From Reyranella sp. (GTDB lineage: Bacteria; Pseudomonadota; Alphaproteobacteria; Reyranellales; Reyranellaceae), in the NCBI RefSeq assembly GCF_004297405.1, contig NZ_SCVC01000006.1, positions 248,001-312,000 of the forward strand: a stretch of 64,000 nt of DNA, written 5' to 3'. The notes under the pieces were generated by a model that was not told the origin of the DNA, made no database searches, and saw only the letters and a list, made by a program, of their open reading frames with translations. This document shows positions 42,101 to 51,643 of this stretch, piece after piece. Both the position numbers and the translations under genes were made by a program. Every line of letters starts with the position of its first letter. Within the stretch, counting starts at the first letter, position 1.

Positions 42101-42886
42101 ATGACCACGCAGTTCGTCGATCGGATCGCGGTTGAGACCAACGGATCGGGCGACGACGTACTGCTGATCCATGGTTTGGGCGGCACCTCCAACGTCTGGA
42201 TGCCGGTGATGCCGGCCTTGATGCGCCACCGCACCGTGCGGCCGGATCTTCCCGGCTCGGGCCGGTCGGGCCGCATCGAGGAGTCCCTGTCGATCGACCG
42301 GTTCGTGCAGGCGATGCTGCGGGTCTGCGCCGCTCTCAACATCGAACGGACGCATGTCGTCGGCCATTCGATGGGGACTATCGTGGCCTTCCATCTCGCC
42401 GCCGTTGCGCCGCAGCTCGTGCGCAGCCTGGCGCTGTTCGGGCCGCTCTTGTCGCCGCCCGACGCAGCGCGACCCGGCATCAAGGCGCGGGCCGAGAAGG
42501 CGCGTGGCGAAGGCGAGGCCGGCATGCAGGTGATCGCCGATGCGATCGTCGAGGCGGCCACGTCGGCCGACACCCGTACTCGCCAGCCGGCGGCAGTGGC
42601 GATGGTGCGCGAGTCGGTGATGCGCCAGACACCCGGCGGCTACGCGCGATCCTGCGAGGCGCTGGCAAATGCGCAGCCCGCCGATCCGGCCGTCATTACC
42701 TGCCCGACATTGATGGTGACCGGTGACGAGGATGCGATCGCGCCACCGCAGGCGGTGCGCCAGATCGGCGAGCGCCTGGCCGATGCACGAGTCGAGATCC
42801 TGTCGCGCTGCGGGCACTGGACCACTCTTGAAAGACCTAGCGAGTGCAACGACGCGTTGCGGCGGTTCTACGCCCGGCACCTTTGA
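42101..42886 (+). CDS. Alpha/beta hydrolase
   Basis: 261 aa from the ATG at 42101; the longer frame overlaps the previous gene. LLIHGLGGTSNVW is the oxyanion-hole region, VVGHSMG the nucleophile elbow, TGDEDAIAP the acid strand and CGHWTTLE the catalytic His. It lies between two amidohydrolase paralogs in the same operon, suggesting a stepwise breakdown pathway with an ester or C-C bond cleavage. Confidence 0.92.
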   Translation: MTTQFVDRIAVETNGSGDDVLLIHGLGGTSNVWMPVMPALMRHRTVRPDLPGSGRSGRIEESLSIDRFVQAMLRVCAALNIERTHVVGHSMGTIVAFHLAAVAPQLVRSLALFGPLLSPPDAARPGIKARAEKARGEGEAGMQVIADAIVEAATSADTRTRQPAAVAMVRESVMRQTPGGYARSCEALANAQPADPAVITCPTLMVTGDEDAIAPPQAVRQIGERLADARVEILSRCGHWTTLERPSECNDALRRFYARHL

Positions 42887-42911
42887 AACGACCAAGTGAA
42901 GGGAGCGACCG

Positions 42912-44201
42912 ATGACGAACATGCTCTTCACCAACGTACGGATCATTGACGGCACGGGCGCACCGCCCTTTGCCGGGGATGTTCTGGTCCAGGGCAACCG
43001 CATCCTGCGGGTCGGTCGTGGCACGCGTGCCATTCCGGCCGTCGGCGCGGCCGTCATCGACGGTGCCGGCGCCACGCTGATGCCGGGCATGGTCGAGGCG
43101 CATACGCATTTCTCTTGGAACGACTCGGCCACGCTCGAAGGTATCCAGCGCATGCCGCTCGAAGAGCATGTGCTTTGGTCGGCCGATGTGGCGCGACGCT
43201 ACCTCGAAGCAGGCTTCACCTCCTGCGTCGGCGCCGCCTGCGCCAAGCCGCGGCTCGACGTGGTGACGCGCAATGCGATCAACGAGGGCATGATCCCGGG
43301 GCCGCGCTATCTCGCGGCCAGTCAGGAGATCACCGTCGCCGGCGCCCTGGGCGACGAAACCTTGCCGCATCTACCGTTCCCCGAGTTCAGCTTCGGCGTC
43401 GTCGTCAGTGGGCCGGAGGAGATGCGTCGCGCGGTCCGGATGTTCCTGAAGTATGGAGTCGACACCATCAAGCTCAACCTGTCGGGCGACAATTTCATGC
43501 CAAGCGCGCCGGCCGAGACGACCTGGATGGCCGACGAGGAGGTGGCCGTCGCCGTCGCCGAAGCGAAGATGCGGGGCAAGCGCGTGTCGGCGCACGCCCG
43601 ATCCTGTGAGTCGATCAAGCAGGCCATGCGGCATGGGGTGGAGATCATCTATCACGCGAGCTTCACTGACGAGGAAGCACTCGACATGCTGGAGGCGAAG
43701 AAGGATCGCATCTTCGTGGCTCCCGGCATCGGCATCCTGATCGCCATGCTGGAACATGCCGCGCCGCATGGGATCACGCGCGAGAAGGCGATCGAGATGG
43801 GCTACGAGATCGAGCTCGCGGCTGCCGCCGAATCGCTGAAGAAGATGCACAAGCGCGGCATCCGCGTGCTGCCGGGCGGCGACTACGGCTTTGCCTTCAC
43901 GCCGCACTGCCAGAACGCACGCGACCTCGAGTATTTCGTGAAGTATCTCGGCTTCACCCCGATGGAAGCCATCCTGTCAGCCACCAGGCTCGGCGCTGCC
44001 ATCATGATGAAGGGCGAGGAACTCGGTCAGATCAGGGAAGGGTGCCTGGCCGACATCCTGCTGGTCGACGGCGATCCGCTCAGCAACCTCGCCATCCTGC
44101 GTGATCCCAGGAAGATGCTGGCCGTGATGAAGGACGGCGTCTTCTACAAGAAACCCGAGATCGCCTCGGCACGCACGCGCTGGGCGCAGTCCGTCGCATG
44201 A
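42912..44201 (+). CDS. Amidohydrolase-family metal-dependent hydrolase (paralog)
   Basis: 429 aa with GGGAGCGACC before the ATG. The same ligands as in the gene at 40810 are kept (EAHTHFSWND, HARSCESIKQAMRHGVE, IYHASFTDEEA, GGDYGFAF), and identity is high throughout. Local tandem duplication with the alpha/beta hydrolase in between is likely, and the two may act on related substrates. Confidence 0.9.
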   Translation: MTNMLFTNVRIIDGTGAPPFAGDVLVQGNRILRVGRGTRAIPAVGAAVIDGAGATLMPGMVEAHTHFSWNDSATLEGIQRMPLEEHVLWSADVARRYLEAGFTSCVGAACAKPRLDVVTRNAINEGMIPGPRYLAASQEITVAGALGDETLPHLPFPEFSFGVVVSGPEEMRRAVRMFLKYGVDTIKLNLSGDNFMPSAPAETTWMADEEVAVAVAEAKMRGKRVSAHARSCESIKQAMRHGVEIIYHASFTDEEALDMLEAKKDRIFVAPGIGILIAMLEHAAPHGITREKAIEMGYEIELAAAAESLKKMHKRGIRVLPGGDYGFAFTPHCQNARDLEYFVKYLGFTPMEAILSATRLGAAIMMKGEELGQIREGCLADILLVDGDPLSNLAILRDPRKMLAVMKDGVFYKKPEIASARTRWAQSVA

Positions 44202-44229
44202 TCCCCGGACAGGTCGGAGGAGGGGCTGA

Positions 44230-45174
44230 ATGACCATAGTGCGGCGCTGGTACTGGGCCTGGATCGGCGGCTTGATTATCGCAGCCCTCGCCGTCTGGGG
44301 AATCGTCGACAATCAGCGGCTGTTCTTGGTCACCACGCTCAATGGTCTGACCCTGGCGGCGCTCTACTTCCTGGTCGCCAGTGGCTTCACCCTGGTGTTC
44401 GGGCTGTTGCGCAATGTCAACCTGGCGCACGGATCGCTCTATCTGCTCGGTGCCTATGTCGGCTGGGTGGTGGGCGAGCTCACCGGTTCGTGGTTCGTGG
44501 CGGTAGCGGCGGGATTCCTGTTCGCGGCCCTGATGGGACTTGTCCTGCAAGTCGGCGTGTTCCGCTTCATGCAGGGCGACGACCTACGCCAGACCATGGC
44601 GACGATCGGCCTCTCGATCATCGCAGCCGATGTCGCGCTCTGGATCTGGGGCGGCCAAATCTACCAGTTCGATCCGCCGAGCTGGATCACTGGCACGACC
44701 GCCCTGCCGCTCGTCGGCAAGTTCTCGACCTATCGGCTGGTTTTGCTGGCCACGGCCGTGGTCATCGGCATCGGCCTGTGGGCGTTTCTCGCCTACACGC
44801 GGGTCGGCATGATGATCCGCGCCGGCGTCGACGACCGGGGCATGCTGTCGGCCTCCGGCGTCAACGTGCAGATGGTGTTCGCCATCACCTTCGCGATTGG
44901 CGCGGGCCTCGCAGGTTTTGCCGGCGTGGTCGGCGGCACGGCGCTCTCGATCGCACCCGGTGAAGATACACGCTATCTGCTGGCCTCGCTGGTCGTGGTC
45001 ATCGTCGGCGGCATGGGCAGCGTCGCCGGCGCCGCGCTGGGCGCCGTGCTGATCGGCGTGGCCGAACAGTTCGGCCTGGCCTATGCGCCGACCTACGGCA
45101 TCGTCTTCACCTTCGTCATCATGGCACTGGTGCTGGCCTTCAGACCGCAGGGCATCCTTGGGAGGCGCACATGA
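44230..45174 (+). CDS. livH: Liv-type ABC transporter permease (LivH)
   Basis: 314 aa with GGAGGAGGGG before the ATG. LYFLVASGFTLVFGLLRNVNLAHGSLYLLGAYVG is the LivH signature. It begins 28 nt after the amidohydrolase gene and overlaps livM by 4 nt. With LivM it forms the membrane channel of the second transporter in the window. Confidence 0.93.
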   Translation: MTIVRRWYWAWIGGLIIAALAVWGIVDNQRLFLVTTLNGLTLAALYFLVASGFTLVFGLLRNVNLAHGSLYLLGAYVGWVVGELTGSWFVAVAAGFLFAALMGLVLQVGVFRFMQGDDLRQTMATIGLSIIAADVALWIWGGQIYQFDPPSWITGTTALPLVGKFSTYRLVLLATAVVIGIGLWAFLAYTRVGMMIRAGVDDRGMLSASGVNVQMVFAITFAIGAGLAGFAGVVGGTALSIAPGEDTRYLLASLVVVIVGGMGSVAGAALGAVLIGVAEQFGLAYAPTYGIVFTFVIMALVLAFRPQGILGRRT

Positions 45175-46367
45175 GCGCCGCCCAATGGCGTAAGGCGATG
45201 AACTTCTCGGATGCCGGTCGCAACTGGTCCGGTGGGCGTCCGGTCGCCGCCACGCCCTCGGACGCGAGATCTGCAACGCGAAGCGCACCTGCTGCACAGG
45301 CCGGCGTCAGCCTCGGCCGCCTGTGGAGCCATATCCGATGGCGCCACGTCATCGTGCTGGCCGCCGTGCTCGTCTATCCCTGGATCGCCTCTCCGTTCTT
45401 CACTTATCAGATCGGCGCGCAGGCGCTCGCGCTCGGCCTGATCGCACTGTCGCTCACGTTCCTGGCCGGCTATGGCGGCATGCTCTCACTGGCGCAGATG
45501 ACCGTAGCCGGCATCGCCGGATACATCGTGGCCATCCTGGGCGTGAGTGGCACGCCGGAAATCAGCCTCGGCTGGCCCTGGTGGCTGGTGGTGATCCTCG
45601 CGGTCGCCGGCGCGACACTTGCGGCCACCTTCATCGGCTGGCTGTCGGTGCGCACCGAAGGCATCTACACCATCATGATCACGCTCGCGATCGGGATGGC
45701 GTTCTTCTACCTGGCGCAGCAGAACTACGCGATCTTCAACGGCTTCCAGGGCTTCCAGAAGGTCGTGCCGCCCGTCGTGCTAGGCATCGACTGGCGCGGG
45801 CCCGTGCCTTTCTACTATCTCGCCCTGTTCTGGGCGCTCGCGGGCTACTTCTTCGTGAAGTACCTGACCCGCGCACCGTTCGGCATCGCCTTGCAAGGCG
45901 TGCGCGACAATGCCAGGCGCATGCGTGCATTGGGTTTCAGTCCGGTGGCGCATCGGGTGGCCGCCTATGCCGTGGCCGGAGCGATCGCCGGCATCGGGGG
46001 CGTGCTGCTGGTCTGGTACAACGGCCTCATTTCGCCGGGCTCCGTCGGGACCTCCTGGCTGATCAATATCCTGATCATCGCCGTGATCGGCGGCCTGCGC
46101 CATCCGGTCGGTTCATTCATCGGCGCGATCGTGTTCGTGTTGCTGCAGAACTTCGCCATCGATCTCATCGATCGCGAACGCTTCAACCTGGTGATCGGAC
46201 TCGGCTTCCTAGTGATCGTGTTGTTCTCGCCTGACGGTCTGCTGGGGTGGTGGGACAAGGTGAAGGAATGGGCGCTGCGGCGGACCGGAGGTCGGCGCAG
46301 CGCGGGACGAAGCAACGAGTGGCGTTCGGTAGGTGTTCCACAGGTGCGGCCGGTCGGCCGCCAATAG
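45171..46367 (+). CDS. livM: Liv-type ABC transporter permease (LivM)
   Basis: 398 aa. An N-terminal 50-residue hydrophilic extension precedes the membrane part, longer than in the LivM at 4161. FLAGYGGMLSLAQMTVAGIAGYIVA and RTEGIYTIMITLAIGMAFFYL are the typical segments and LQGVRDNARRMRALGF the ATPase-contact loop. It overlaps livH by 4 nt. Confidence 0.93.
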   Translation: MSAAQWRKAMNFSDAGRNWSGGRPVAATPSDARSATRSAPAAQAGVSLGRLWSHIRWRHVIVLAAVLVYPWIASPFFTYQIGAQALALGLIALSLTFLAGYGGMLSLAQMTVAGIAGYIVAILGVSGTPEISLGWPWWLVVILAVAGATLAATFIGWLSVRTEGIYTIMITLAIGMAFFYLAQQNYAIFNGFQGFQKVVPPVVLGIDWRGPVPFYYLALFWALAGYFFVKYLTRAPFGIALQGVRDNARRMRALGFSPVAHRVAAYAVAGAIAGIGGVLLVWYNGLISPGSVGTSWLINILIIAVIGGLRHPVGSFIGAIVFVLLQNFAIDLIDRERFNLVIGLGFLVIVLFSPDGLLGWWDKVKEWALRRTGGRRSAGRSNEWRSVGVPQVRPVGRQ

Positions 46368-46384
46368 CGACAAGGAGGAAACCA

Positions 46385-47638
46385 ATGACCAAGCGTACGG
46401 CGAAGTTGTTCGGTGCACTGACAGGAGCGGCTATTGCAACCGTCCTCGCAGCGGCGGCGCAGGCTCAGGAGACCGTCAAGATCGGTCTGCTGGCGACTCT
46501 CGAAGGGCCATTTGCGGCCGGCGGTCAGGACGGCATGCGTGGTGCCGAGCTTGCCGTAAAGGAGCGCGGCGGCACGGTCGCGGGCAAGAAGATCGAACTC
46601 GTGAAGGCTTCTTCGGACGCCAAGCCCGACGTGGCCGTCAACTCGACGCGCAAGCTGGTCGAGCAGGACAAGGTCCAGATCATGGTCGGTCCGCTGTCCG
46701 GCTCGGAGGGCATCGCCGTCAAGGAATACTCCAAGTCCCAGCCCGGTGTGACCTTCATCAACGGCGGGTCGGGCGCGCAGGCGACGACGCTCTTGAATCC
46801 ATCGCCCAACTTCTTCCGTTTTAACACGGATGGCGGCCAGTGGATGGTGGGACTGGGCGACTACGCCTACAACACCAAGAAATTCAAGAAGATGGCCCTG
46901 GTCGCGGAAGACTATGCCTTCCCTTACTCGCAGGTGCAGGGCTTCATGGCCGAATTCTGCAAGGCTGGTGGCAAGGTGACCCACAAGGCCTGGGTGCCGC
47001 TCGGCGGCAAGGACTATTCCTCGGTCATCGCCAAGCTGCCCCAGGACGTCGACGCGCTGTTGGTGGTGCTGGGCGGCTCCGATGCCGTGAACTTCCTCAG
47101 CCAGTATGAGCAGGCCGGCGGCGACAAGCCGATGGTGGGCGGCTCGATCACGGTCGATCAGACCGTACTCAACTTCAAAGGGAAGCGGCGCGAGTCACTG
47201 CTCGGCACTGCGGCGGCAGGCCCGATGGCCGACAGCATCGATACGCCCGAATGGAAGAAGTTCGTCGCCGACTACAAGGCGAATTTCAAGGACGGCTTTC
47301 CGAGCCCGTCGCTTTTCGCCTTCGTCTACTACATCAACATGAAGGCTGCGCTGGATGCTCTCGAAGCGGTGAAGGGCGACCTTTCGGGCAATCAGGAGAA
47401 GTATCGCGAAGCGCTGAAGGCACTGAAGCTGAAGACGCCGGTAGGCGAGATCACGCTCGACGAGAATCGCCAGGCGATCGGTCCCACCTTCATCACAGAA
47501 GTAGCGAAGGGTCCGGACGGCGTCTTCTTCAACAAGGTGGTCAAGACCATTCCCAAGGTCGACCAGAAGCTCAACCTCAGCAAGGAGGAGTTCGAAAAGA
47601 TGGGGCTGGGCAGCCGCGACGTGCCGAACTGCCCGTAA
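46385..47638 (+). CDS. livK: Liv-type ABC transporter substrate-binding protein
   Basis: 417 aa from the ATG at 46385 with AAGGAGGAAA before it. The signal peptide (MTKRTAKLFGALTGAAIATVLAAAAQAQE) is Sec-type. The mature part starts VKIGLLATLEGPFAAGGQDG, the periplasmic binding-protein type 1 fold. It lies between livM and livG of its own operon. The ligand is probably the substrate of the neighbouring amidohydrolases. Confidence 0.92.
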   Translation: MTKRTAKLFGALTGAAIATVLAAAAQAQETVKIGLLATLEGPFAAGGQDGMRGAELAVKERGGTVAGKKIELVKASSDAKPDVAVNSTRKLVEQDKVQIMVGPLSGSEGIAVKEYSKSQPGVTFINGGSGAQATTLLNPSPNFFRFNTDGGQWMVGLGDYAYNTKKFKKMALVAEDYAFPYSQVQGFMAEFCKAGGKVTHKAWVPLGGKDYSSVIAKLPQDVDALLVVLGGSDAVNFLSQYEQAGGDKPMVGGSITVDQTVLNFKGKRRESLLGTAAAGPMADSIDTPEWKKFVADYKANFKDGFPSPSLFAFVYYINMKAALDALEAVKGDLSGNQEKYREALKALKLKTPVGEITLDENRQAIGPTFITEVAKGPDGVFFNKVVKTIPKVDQKLNLSKEEFEKMGLGSRDVPNCP

Positions 47639-47695
47639 CCTGACGACTTCGTAGCGAGAAGGGCCGGGCGGGCTAATGCCCGCCTGGATGCACTG

Positions 47696-48490
47696 ATGAC
47701 CCTGGTCAGCTCTGATCTTTCGCCGACCGCGGCGCCGATTGCCACTGGCAACGCTCTCGAACTGGAGGGCGTGACCCGGGCGTTCGGCGCCTTGCGCGCC
47801 ATCGACGACGTTTCCTTCTCGGTGGCGGCGGGCGAGCGGCGCGCGGTAATTGGGGCCAACGGCGCCGGCAAGACGACCTTGTTCAACGTCATCACCGGTG
47901 ATTTCCCGGCGACCAGTGGCCGTGTGCGCTTCTTCGGCGAGGACGTGACGATGGTGCCGGCCTTCGACCGTATCCGCATGGGGCTGCGGCGCACCTATCA
48001 GTCGTCGCTACTGTTTCGCAATCTGACGGTACGCGACAACCTCTTTCTCGCCGTACGCGGCGTGGCGCGTGGGCGATTCGATTTCCGCCGGGCGCGCGCC
48101 TCGCATCCGTCGCAGGCGGCGACCGACGAACTGCTTGAGCGCGTGCGGCTGCAATCGGTCGCCGACCGGCCGGTATCGTCACTCTCGCACGGCCAGCAGC
48201 GGCAGCTTGAGATCGGTATGGCCCTGGCCGGGGCGCCACGACTGATCCTGTTCGACGAACCGGCGGCCGGCCTGTCGCCGGCAGAACGGCGCGAGCTGGT
48301 GGCGCTGCTGAGGGCGCTGCCGGAGCATATGGGTTTCATCATCATCGAGCATGATCTCGACATCGCCCTGCGTGTCGTCGAGCGGGTGACCGTCATGCAC
48401 AACGGTCGCGTGTTCAAGCACGGTACGCCGCAGGAGATCGAAAGCGACTCAGAGGTTGCCGCCATCTACATGGGTGGACACCGCCAATGA
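47696..48490 (+). CDS. livG: Liv-type ABC transporter ATP-binding protein (LivG)
   Basis: 264 aa with Walker [10 protein letters not shown], signature [15 protein letters not shown], Walker [17 protein letters not shown]. The D/LivG-specific [14 protein letters not shown] is present. It ends 4 nt into the next gene (ATGA), so it is coupled to the LivF-Tm-1 fusion. Confidence 0.93.
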   Translation: MTLVSSDLSPTAAPIATGNALELEGVTRAFGALRAIDDVSFSVAAGERRAVIGANGAGKTTLFNVITGDFPATSGRVRFFGEDVTMVPAFDRIRMGLRRTYQSSLLFRNLTVRDNLFLAVRGVARGRFDFRRARASHPSQAATDELLERVRLQSVADRPVSSLSHGQQRQLEIGMALAGAPRLILFDEPAAGLSPAERRELVALLRALPEHMGFIIIEHDLDIALRVVERVTVMHNGRVFKHGTPQEIESDSEVAAIYMGGHRQ

Positions 48491-50781
48491 GCTGGTTCCC
48501 CCGCCGCCGCGTCGAGACAGGAAAGGGGCCGATCCTCCAGATCGATCGGCTGAACGTCTACTACGGGCGCGCCCACGCTCTACAGGATGTTTCTCTGACG
48601 TTGGATCGCGGCATCCTGGCCGTCGTCGGGCGCAACGGCATGGGTAAGACCACGCTCTGCAATGCCGTCACCGGGCTGGTGCCGGCAACCGGCAGCATCC
48701 GACTCGGCGGCATCGAGATCGTCAGCCGGGCACCACATGCGATCACGGGGCTAGGCATCGGCTACGTACCGCAAGGCCGCCGCGTCTGGCCCTCTCTCAC
48801 AGTCGACGAGCATCTCCGGCTGGGCGCCAGCACCGCCCACCGCGGCGTCTGGACGGTCGAGCGCATCTATGATCTTTTTCCGCGCCTTGCCGAGCGGCGC
48901 GGCAATGGCGGCTTCCAGCTCTCCGGCGGTGAACAGCAGATGCTGGCGATTGGCCGCGCGCTGCTGTTCAACCCGCGCCTGCTGGTGATGGATGAGCCGA
49001 CCGAAGGGCTCGCGCCGGTGATCGTGGAGCAGGTGGCGGCGACCTTGAAGTCGCTTGGCGATGACGCGCTGTCGGTGCTTCTGGTCGAGCAGAACCTCGG
49101 CGTGGCGATCGATGTCGCCGACACGATCGCGGTGATGGTCAACGGCCGCATCGCACGCACCCTGCCGGCGGCGGAGCTCGCCGCCGATCGCGACCTGCAA
49201 CAGCGGCTGCTGGGTGTCACGGCAGGCGCCGAAGCCGAGGAAGTGACCCCAGCGCTGATGAATGAGGACGAACTGGCGCCGGAAGAGACTCGCATCTACA
49301 CCATCCGGCGGGCGATCGACGAGCCTGCATCGGCCACAGAAGCGCCGAGCGTCGCGCCGGCTGCAGAAGAGCGCACCGTGCGCGGCTTTACACGCTGGAA
49401 CGCCACCGACACCCAGATAGGTCCACGCGATCGGGTAATTGCCGATCGGGCCGAGCCGCCGGCCGCCGTGCCGTCCCTCGCGGTCGCAGCGGCAAACCTG
49501 TCGCGGGCCGGGCGCGAGGCACGCGTCGTCGAGCTACCGGTAGCGGAGACTTTTGGACGAGCAGCCTATGTCGCAGGCACCTTCGATACCAAGGGCCGCG
49601 AACTCGGATTCCTGCGCAACTGCCTGGAGAAGCTCGGCCTGCGCACCGTCACCGTCGATCTTTCGACGTCGGGTGCACCGTCGCCGGCCTCCGTACCGCC
49701 GCGCGAGGTGGCGCGCCATCATCCCGGCGGCGAGCGGGCGGTCTTCACCGGCGATCGTGGATCGGCAGTGACCGAGATGGCGACGGCCTTCGAGCGATTC
49801 GTAATGACGCGGCGCGATCTCGGTGGGCTGATCTCGGCCGGCGGCTCGGGCGGAACAGCGTTGGCGACGGCGGCGATGCGCCGGCTGCCGATCGGCATTC
49901 CCAAGGTGATGGTTTCGACCGTGGCTTCGGGCGACGTCAAACCCTACGTCGGTCCATCGGACATCTGCATGATGTACTCGGTGACCGACGTGTCGGGCAT
50001 CAACAGCGTTTCCGAGAAAGTTCTGTCCAATGCCGCCCACGCCCTGGCCGGCATGATTGCCCATGCCGGACGCACGGCGTCGACGTCGGCGGCGAAGCCT
50101 GCCATCGGGCTCTCGATGTTCGGTGTCACGACGCGCTGCGTGCAGGGCATCACCAAGCAGCTCGAAGATCGCTACGACTGCCTGGTGTTCCACGCCACGG
50201 GGACCGGCGGCCAGTCGATGGAGAAGCTGGCCGAGTCGGGCCTGCTGGCGGGCGTGATCGACGTCACGACGACGGAGATCGCCGACGAGATCGGCGGTGG
50301 TGTTCTGTCTGCCGGACCGACGCGGCTCGACGCCATCGCGCGCAGCCGAGTGCCCTATGTCGGAAGCTGCGGCGCACTCGACATGATCAATTTCTGGGCG
50401 ATGGAGACGGTGCCGGCGCAGCATCGCGGCCGCAACCTCCATCGGCACAATGCCAACGTCACGTTGATGCGGACGACCACCGAAGAGTGTCGGCGGATCG
50501 GCCAGTTCCTGGTCGACAAGCTCAATCGCCTGCAGGGGCCGGTGCGTTTTCTCGTCCCGCAAGGCGGCGTCTCGATGCTCGATGCCCCGGGACAGCCCTT
50601 CTGGGATCCGGCGGCCGACAAGGCGTTGTTCGACGTGCTGATCTCCGGCTTTAGGACGGGAGTCGACCGACGGCTGGTCGTGCTGCCGCACAACATCAAC
50701 GACCCGGCTTTCATCGATGCCCTGGTCGACAACTTCAACCAGATCTCCGGCAGCGGGCTCGCCCGCGTCGCCTCACGATAG
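48487..50781 (+). CDS. Fusion: LivF-type ABC ATPase + Tm-1-like (UPF0261) domain
   Basis: 764 aa. Residues 1-240 are a complete LivF ATPase: Walker [10 protein letters not shown], signature LSGGEQQ, Walker [11 protein letters not shown]. Residues about 245-355 are an Ala/Pro/Glu-rich linker. Residues about 355-760 are a UPF0261/Tm-1-like ATP-binding domain: [46 protein letters not shown] and [21 protein letters not shown] region, then [12 protein letters not shown]. No stop or start site is seen between them, so it is one chain. The plant Tm-1 protein joins this domain to a TIM barrel that is encoded here by the next gene. Confidence 0.9.
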   Translation: MSWFPRRRVETGKGPILQIDRLNVYYGRAHALQDVSLTLDRGILAVVGRNGMGKTTLCNAVTGLVPATGSIRLGGIEIVSRAPHAITGLGIGYVPQGRRVWPSLTVDEHLRLGASTAHRGVWTVERIYDLFPRLAERRGNGGFQLSGGEQQMLAIGRALLFNPRLLVMDEPTEGLAPVIVEQVAATLKSLGDDALSVLLVEQNLGVAIDVADTIAVMVNGRIARTLPAAELAADRDLQQRLLGVTAGAEAEEVTPALMNEDELAPEETRIYTIRRAIDEPASATEAPSVAPAAEERTVRGFTRWNATDTQIGPRDRVIADRAEPPAAVPSLAVAAANLSRAGREARVVELPVAETFGRAAYVAGTFDTKGRELGFLRNCLEKLGLRTVTVDLSTSGAPSPASVPPREVARHHPGGERAVFTGDRGSAVTEMATAFERFVMTRRDLGGLISAGGSGGTALATAAMRRLPIGIPKVMVSTVASGDVKPYVGPSDICMMYSVTDVSGINSVSEKVLSNAAHALAGMIAHAGRTASTSAAKPAIGLSMFGVTTRCVQGITKQLEDRYDCLVFHATGTGGQSMEKLAESGLLAGVIDVTTTEIADEIGGGVLSAGPTRLDAIARSRVPYVGSCGALDMINFWAMETVPAQHRGRNLHRHNANVTLMRTTTEECRRIGQFLVDKLNRLQGPVRFLVPQGGVSMLDAPGQPFWDPAADKALFDVLISGFRTGVDRRLVVLPHNINDPAFIDALVDNFNQISGSGLARVASR

Positions 50782-50799
50782 GGATTCCACGGTAGGGCT

Positions 50800-51630
50800 A
50801 TGGCGCGTATCGCTCGCAAGGACATTCTCGACAGGTTCCGCGGCATGATCGCCCGCGGCGAGCCGATCATAGGCGGTGGCGCCGGTACCGGTCTTTCAGC
50901 CAAGTGCGAGGAGGCGGGCGGCATCGACCTGATCGTGATCTACAATTCCGGCCGCTATCGCATGGCCGGCCGCGGTTCTCTGGCGGGCCTGCTGGCCTAT
51001 GGCAACGCCAACGACGTCGTCATGGAGATGGCGCACGAAGTGCTGCCGGTGGTCCGACACACGCCGGTACTGGCGGGGGTAAACGGCACTGATCCGTTCC
51101 TGATCCTCGACGATTTCCTGGGCCGGCTGGCCGAGCTCGGCTTCTCGGGCGTGCAGAACTTCCCGACCGTCGGCATCATCGACGGCCAGTTTCGTCAGAA
51201 CCTCGAGGAGACCGGCATGGGCTTCCGTCACGAGGTCGAGATGATCCGTGCCGCACGCCACCACGAGCTGCTGACGACGCCCTATGCCTTCGGTGAGGAC
51301 GAGGCTGTCGCTATGACCGAAGCGGGCGCGGATATCTTGGTCTGCCACATGGGCCTCACGACCGGCGGCAGCATCGGCGCCGAGACGGGGCTGAAACTCG
51401 GCGACTGCGTGCCGCGGATCAGGGCTTGGGCGGCTGCGGTCCGGGGGGTCAATCGCGATGCCATCGTGCTCTGCCACGGTGGGCCCATCGCCACACCCGA
51501 GGACGCGCGGTTCATCCTGGAAGCGTGCCCCGAATGCAACGGCTTCTATGGAGCGTCGAGCATGGAGCGGCTGCCGACCGAGCAGGCGCTCACCGAGACG
51601 ACGCGTCAATTCAAGAACATCCGGAGATGA
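50800..51630 (+). CDS. Phosphoenolpyruvate hydrolase-family TIM-barrel protein
   Basis: 276 aa starting [38 protein letters not shown], the PEP_hydrolase (PF09370) pattern, with [13 protein letters not shown] and [23 protein letters not shown] as inner barrel motifs. It begins 18 nt after the fusion gene. In tomato Tm-1 and many bacterial homologs this barrel is joined to the UPF0261 domain, so the two proteins probably act together on a small substrate. The reaction is unknown. Confidence 0.88.
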   Translation: MARIARKDILDRFRGMIARGEPIIGGGAGTGLSAKCEEAGGIDLIVIYNSGRYRMAGRGSLAGLLAYGNANDVVMEMAHEVLPVVRHTPVLAGVNGTDPFLILDDFLGRLAELGFSGVQNFPTVGIIDGQFRQNLEETGMGFRHEVEMIRAARHHELLTTPYAFGEDEAVAMTEAGADILVCHMGLTTGGSIGAETGLKLGDCVPRIRAWAAAVRGVNRDAIVLCHGGPIATPEDARFILEACPECNGFYGASSMERLPTEQALTETTRQFKNIRR

Positions 51631-51643
51631 GCGGGAGGTCGCT

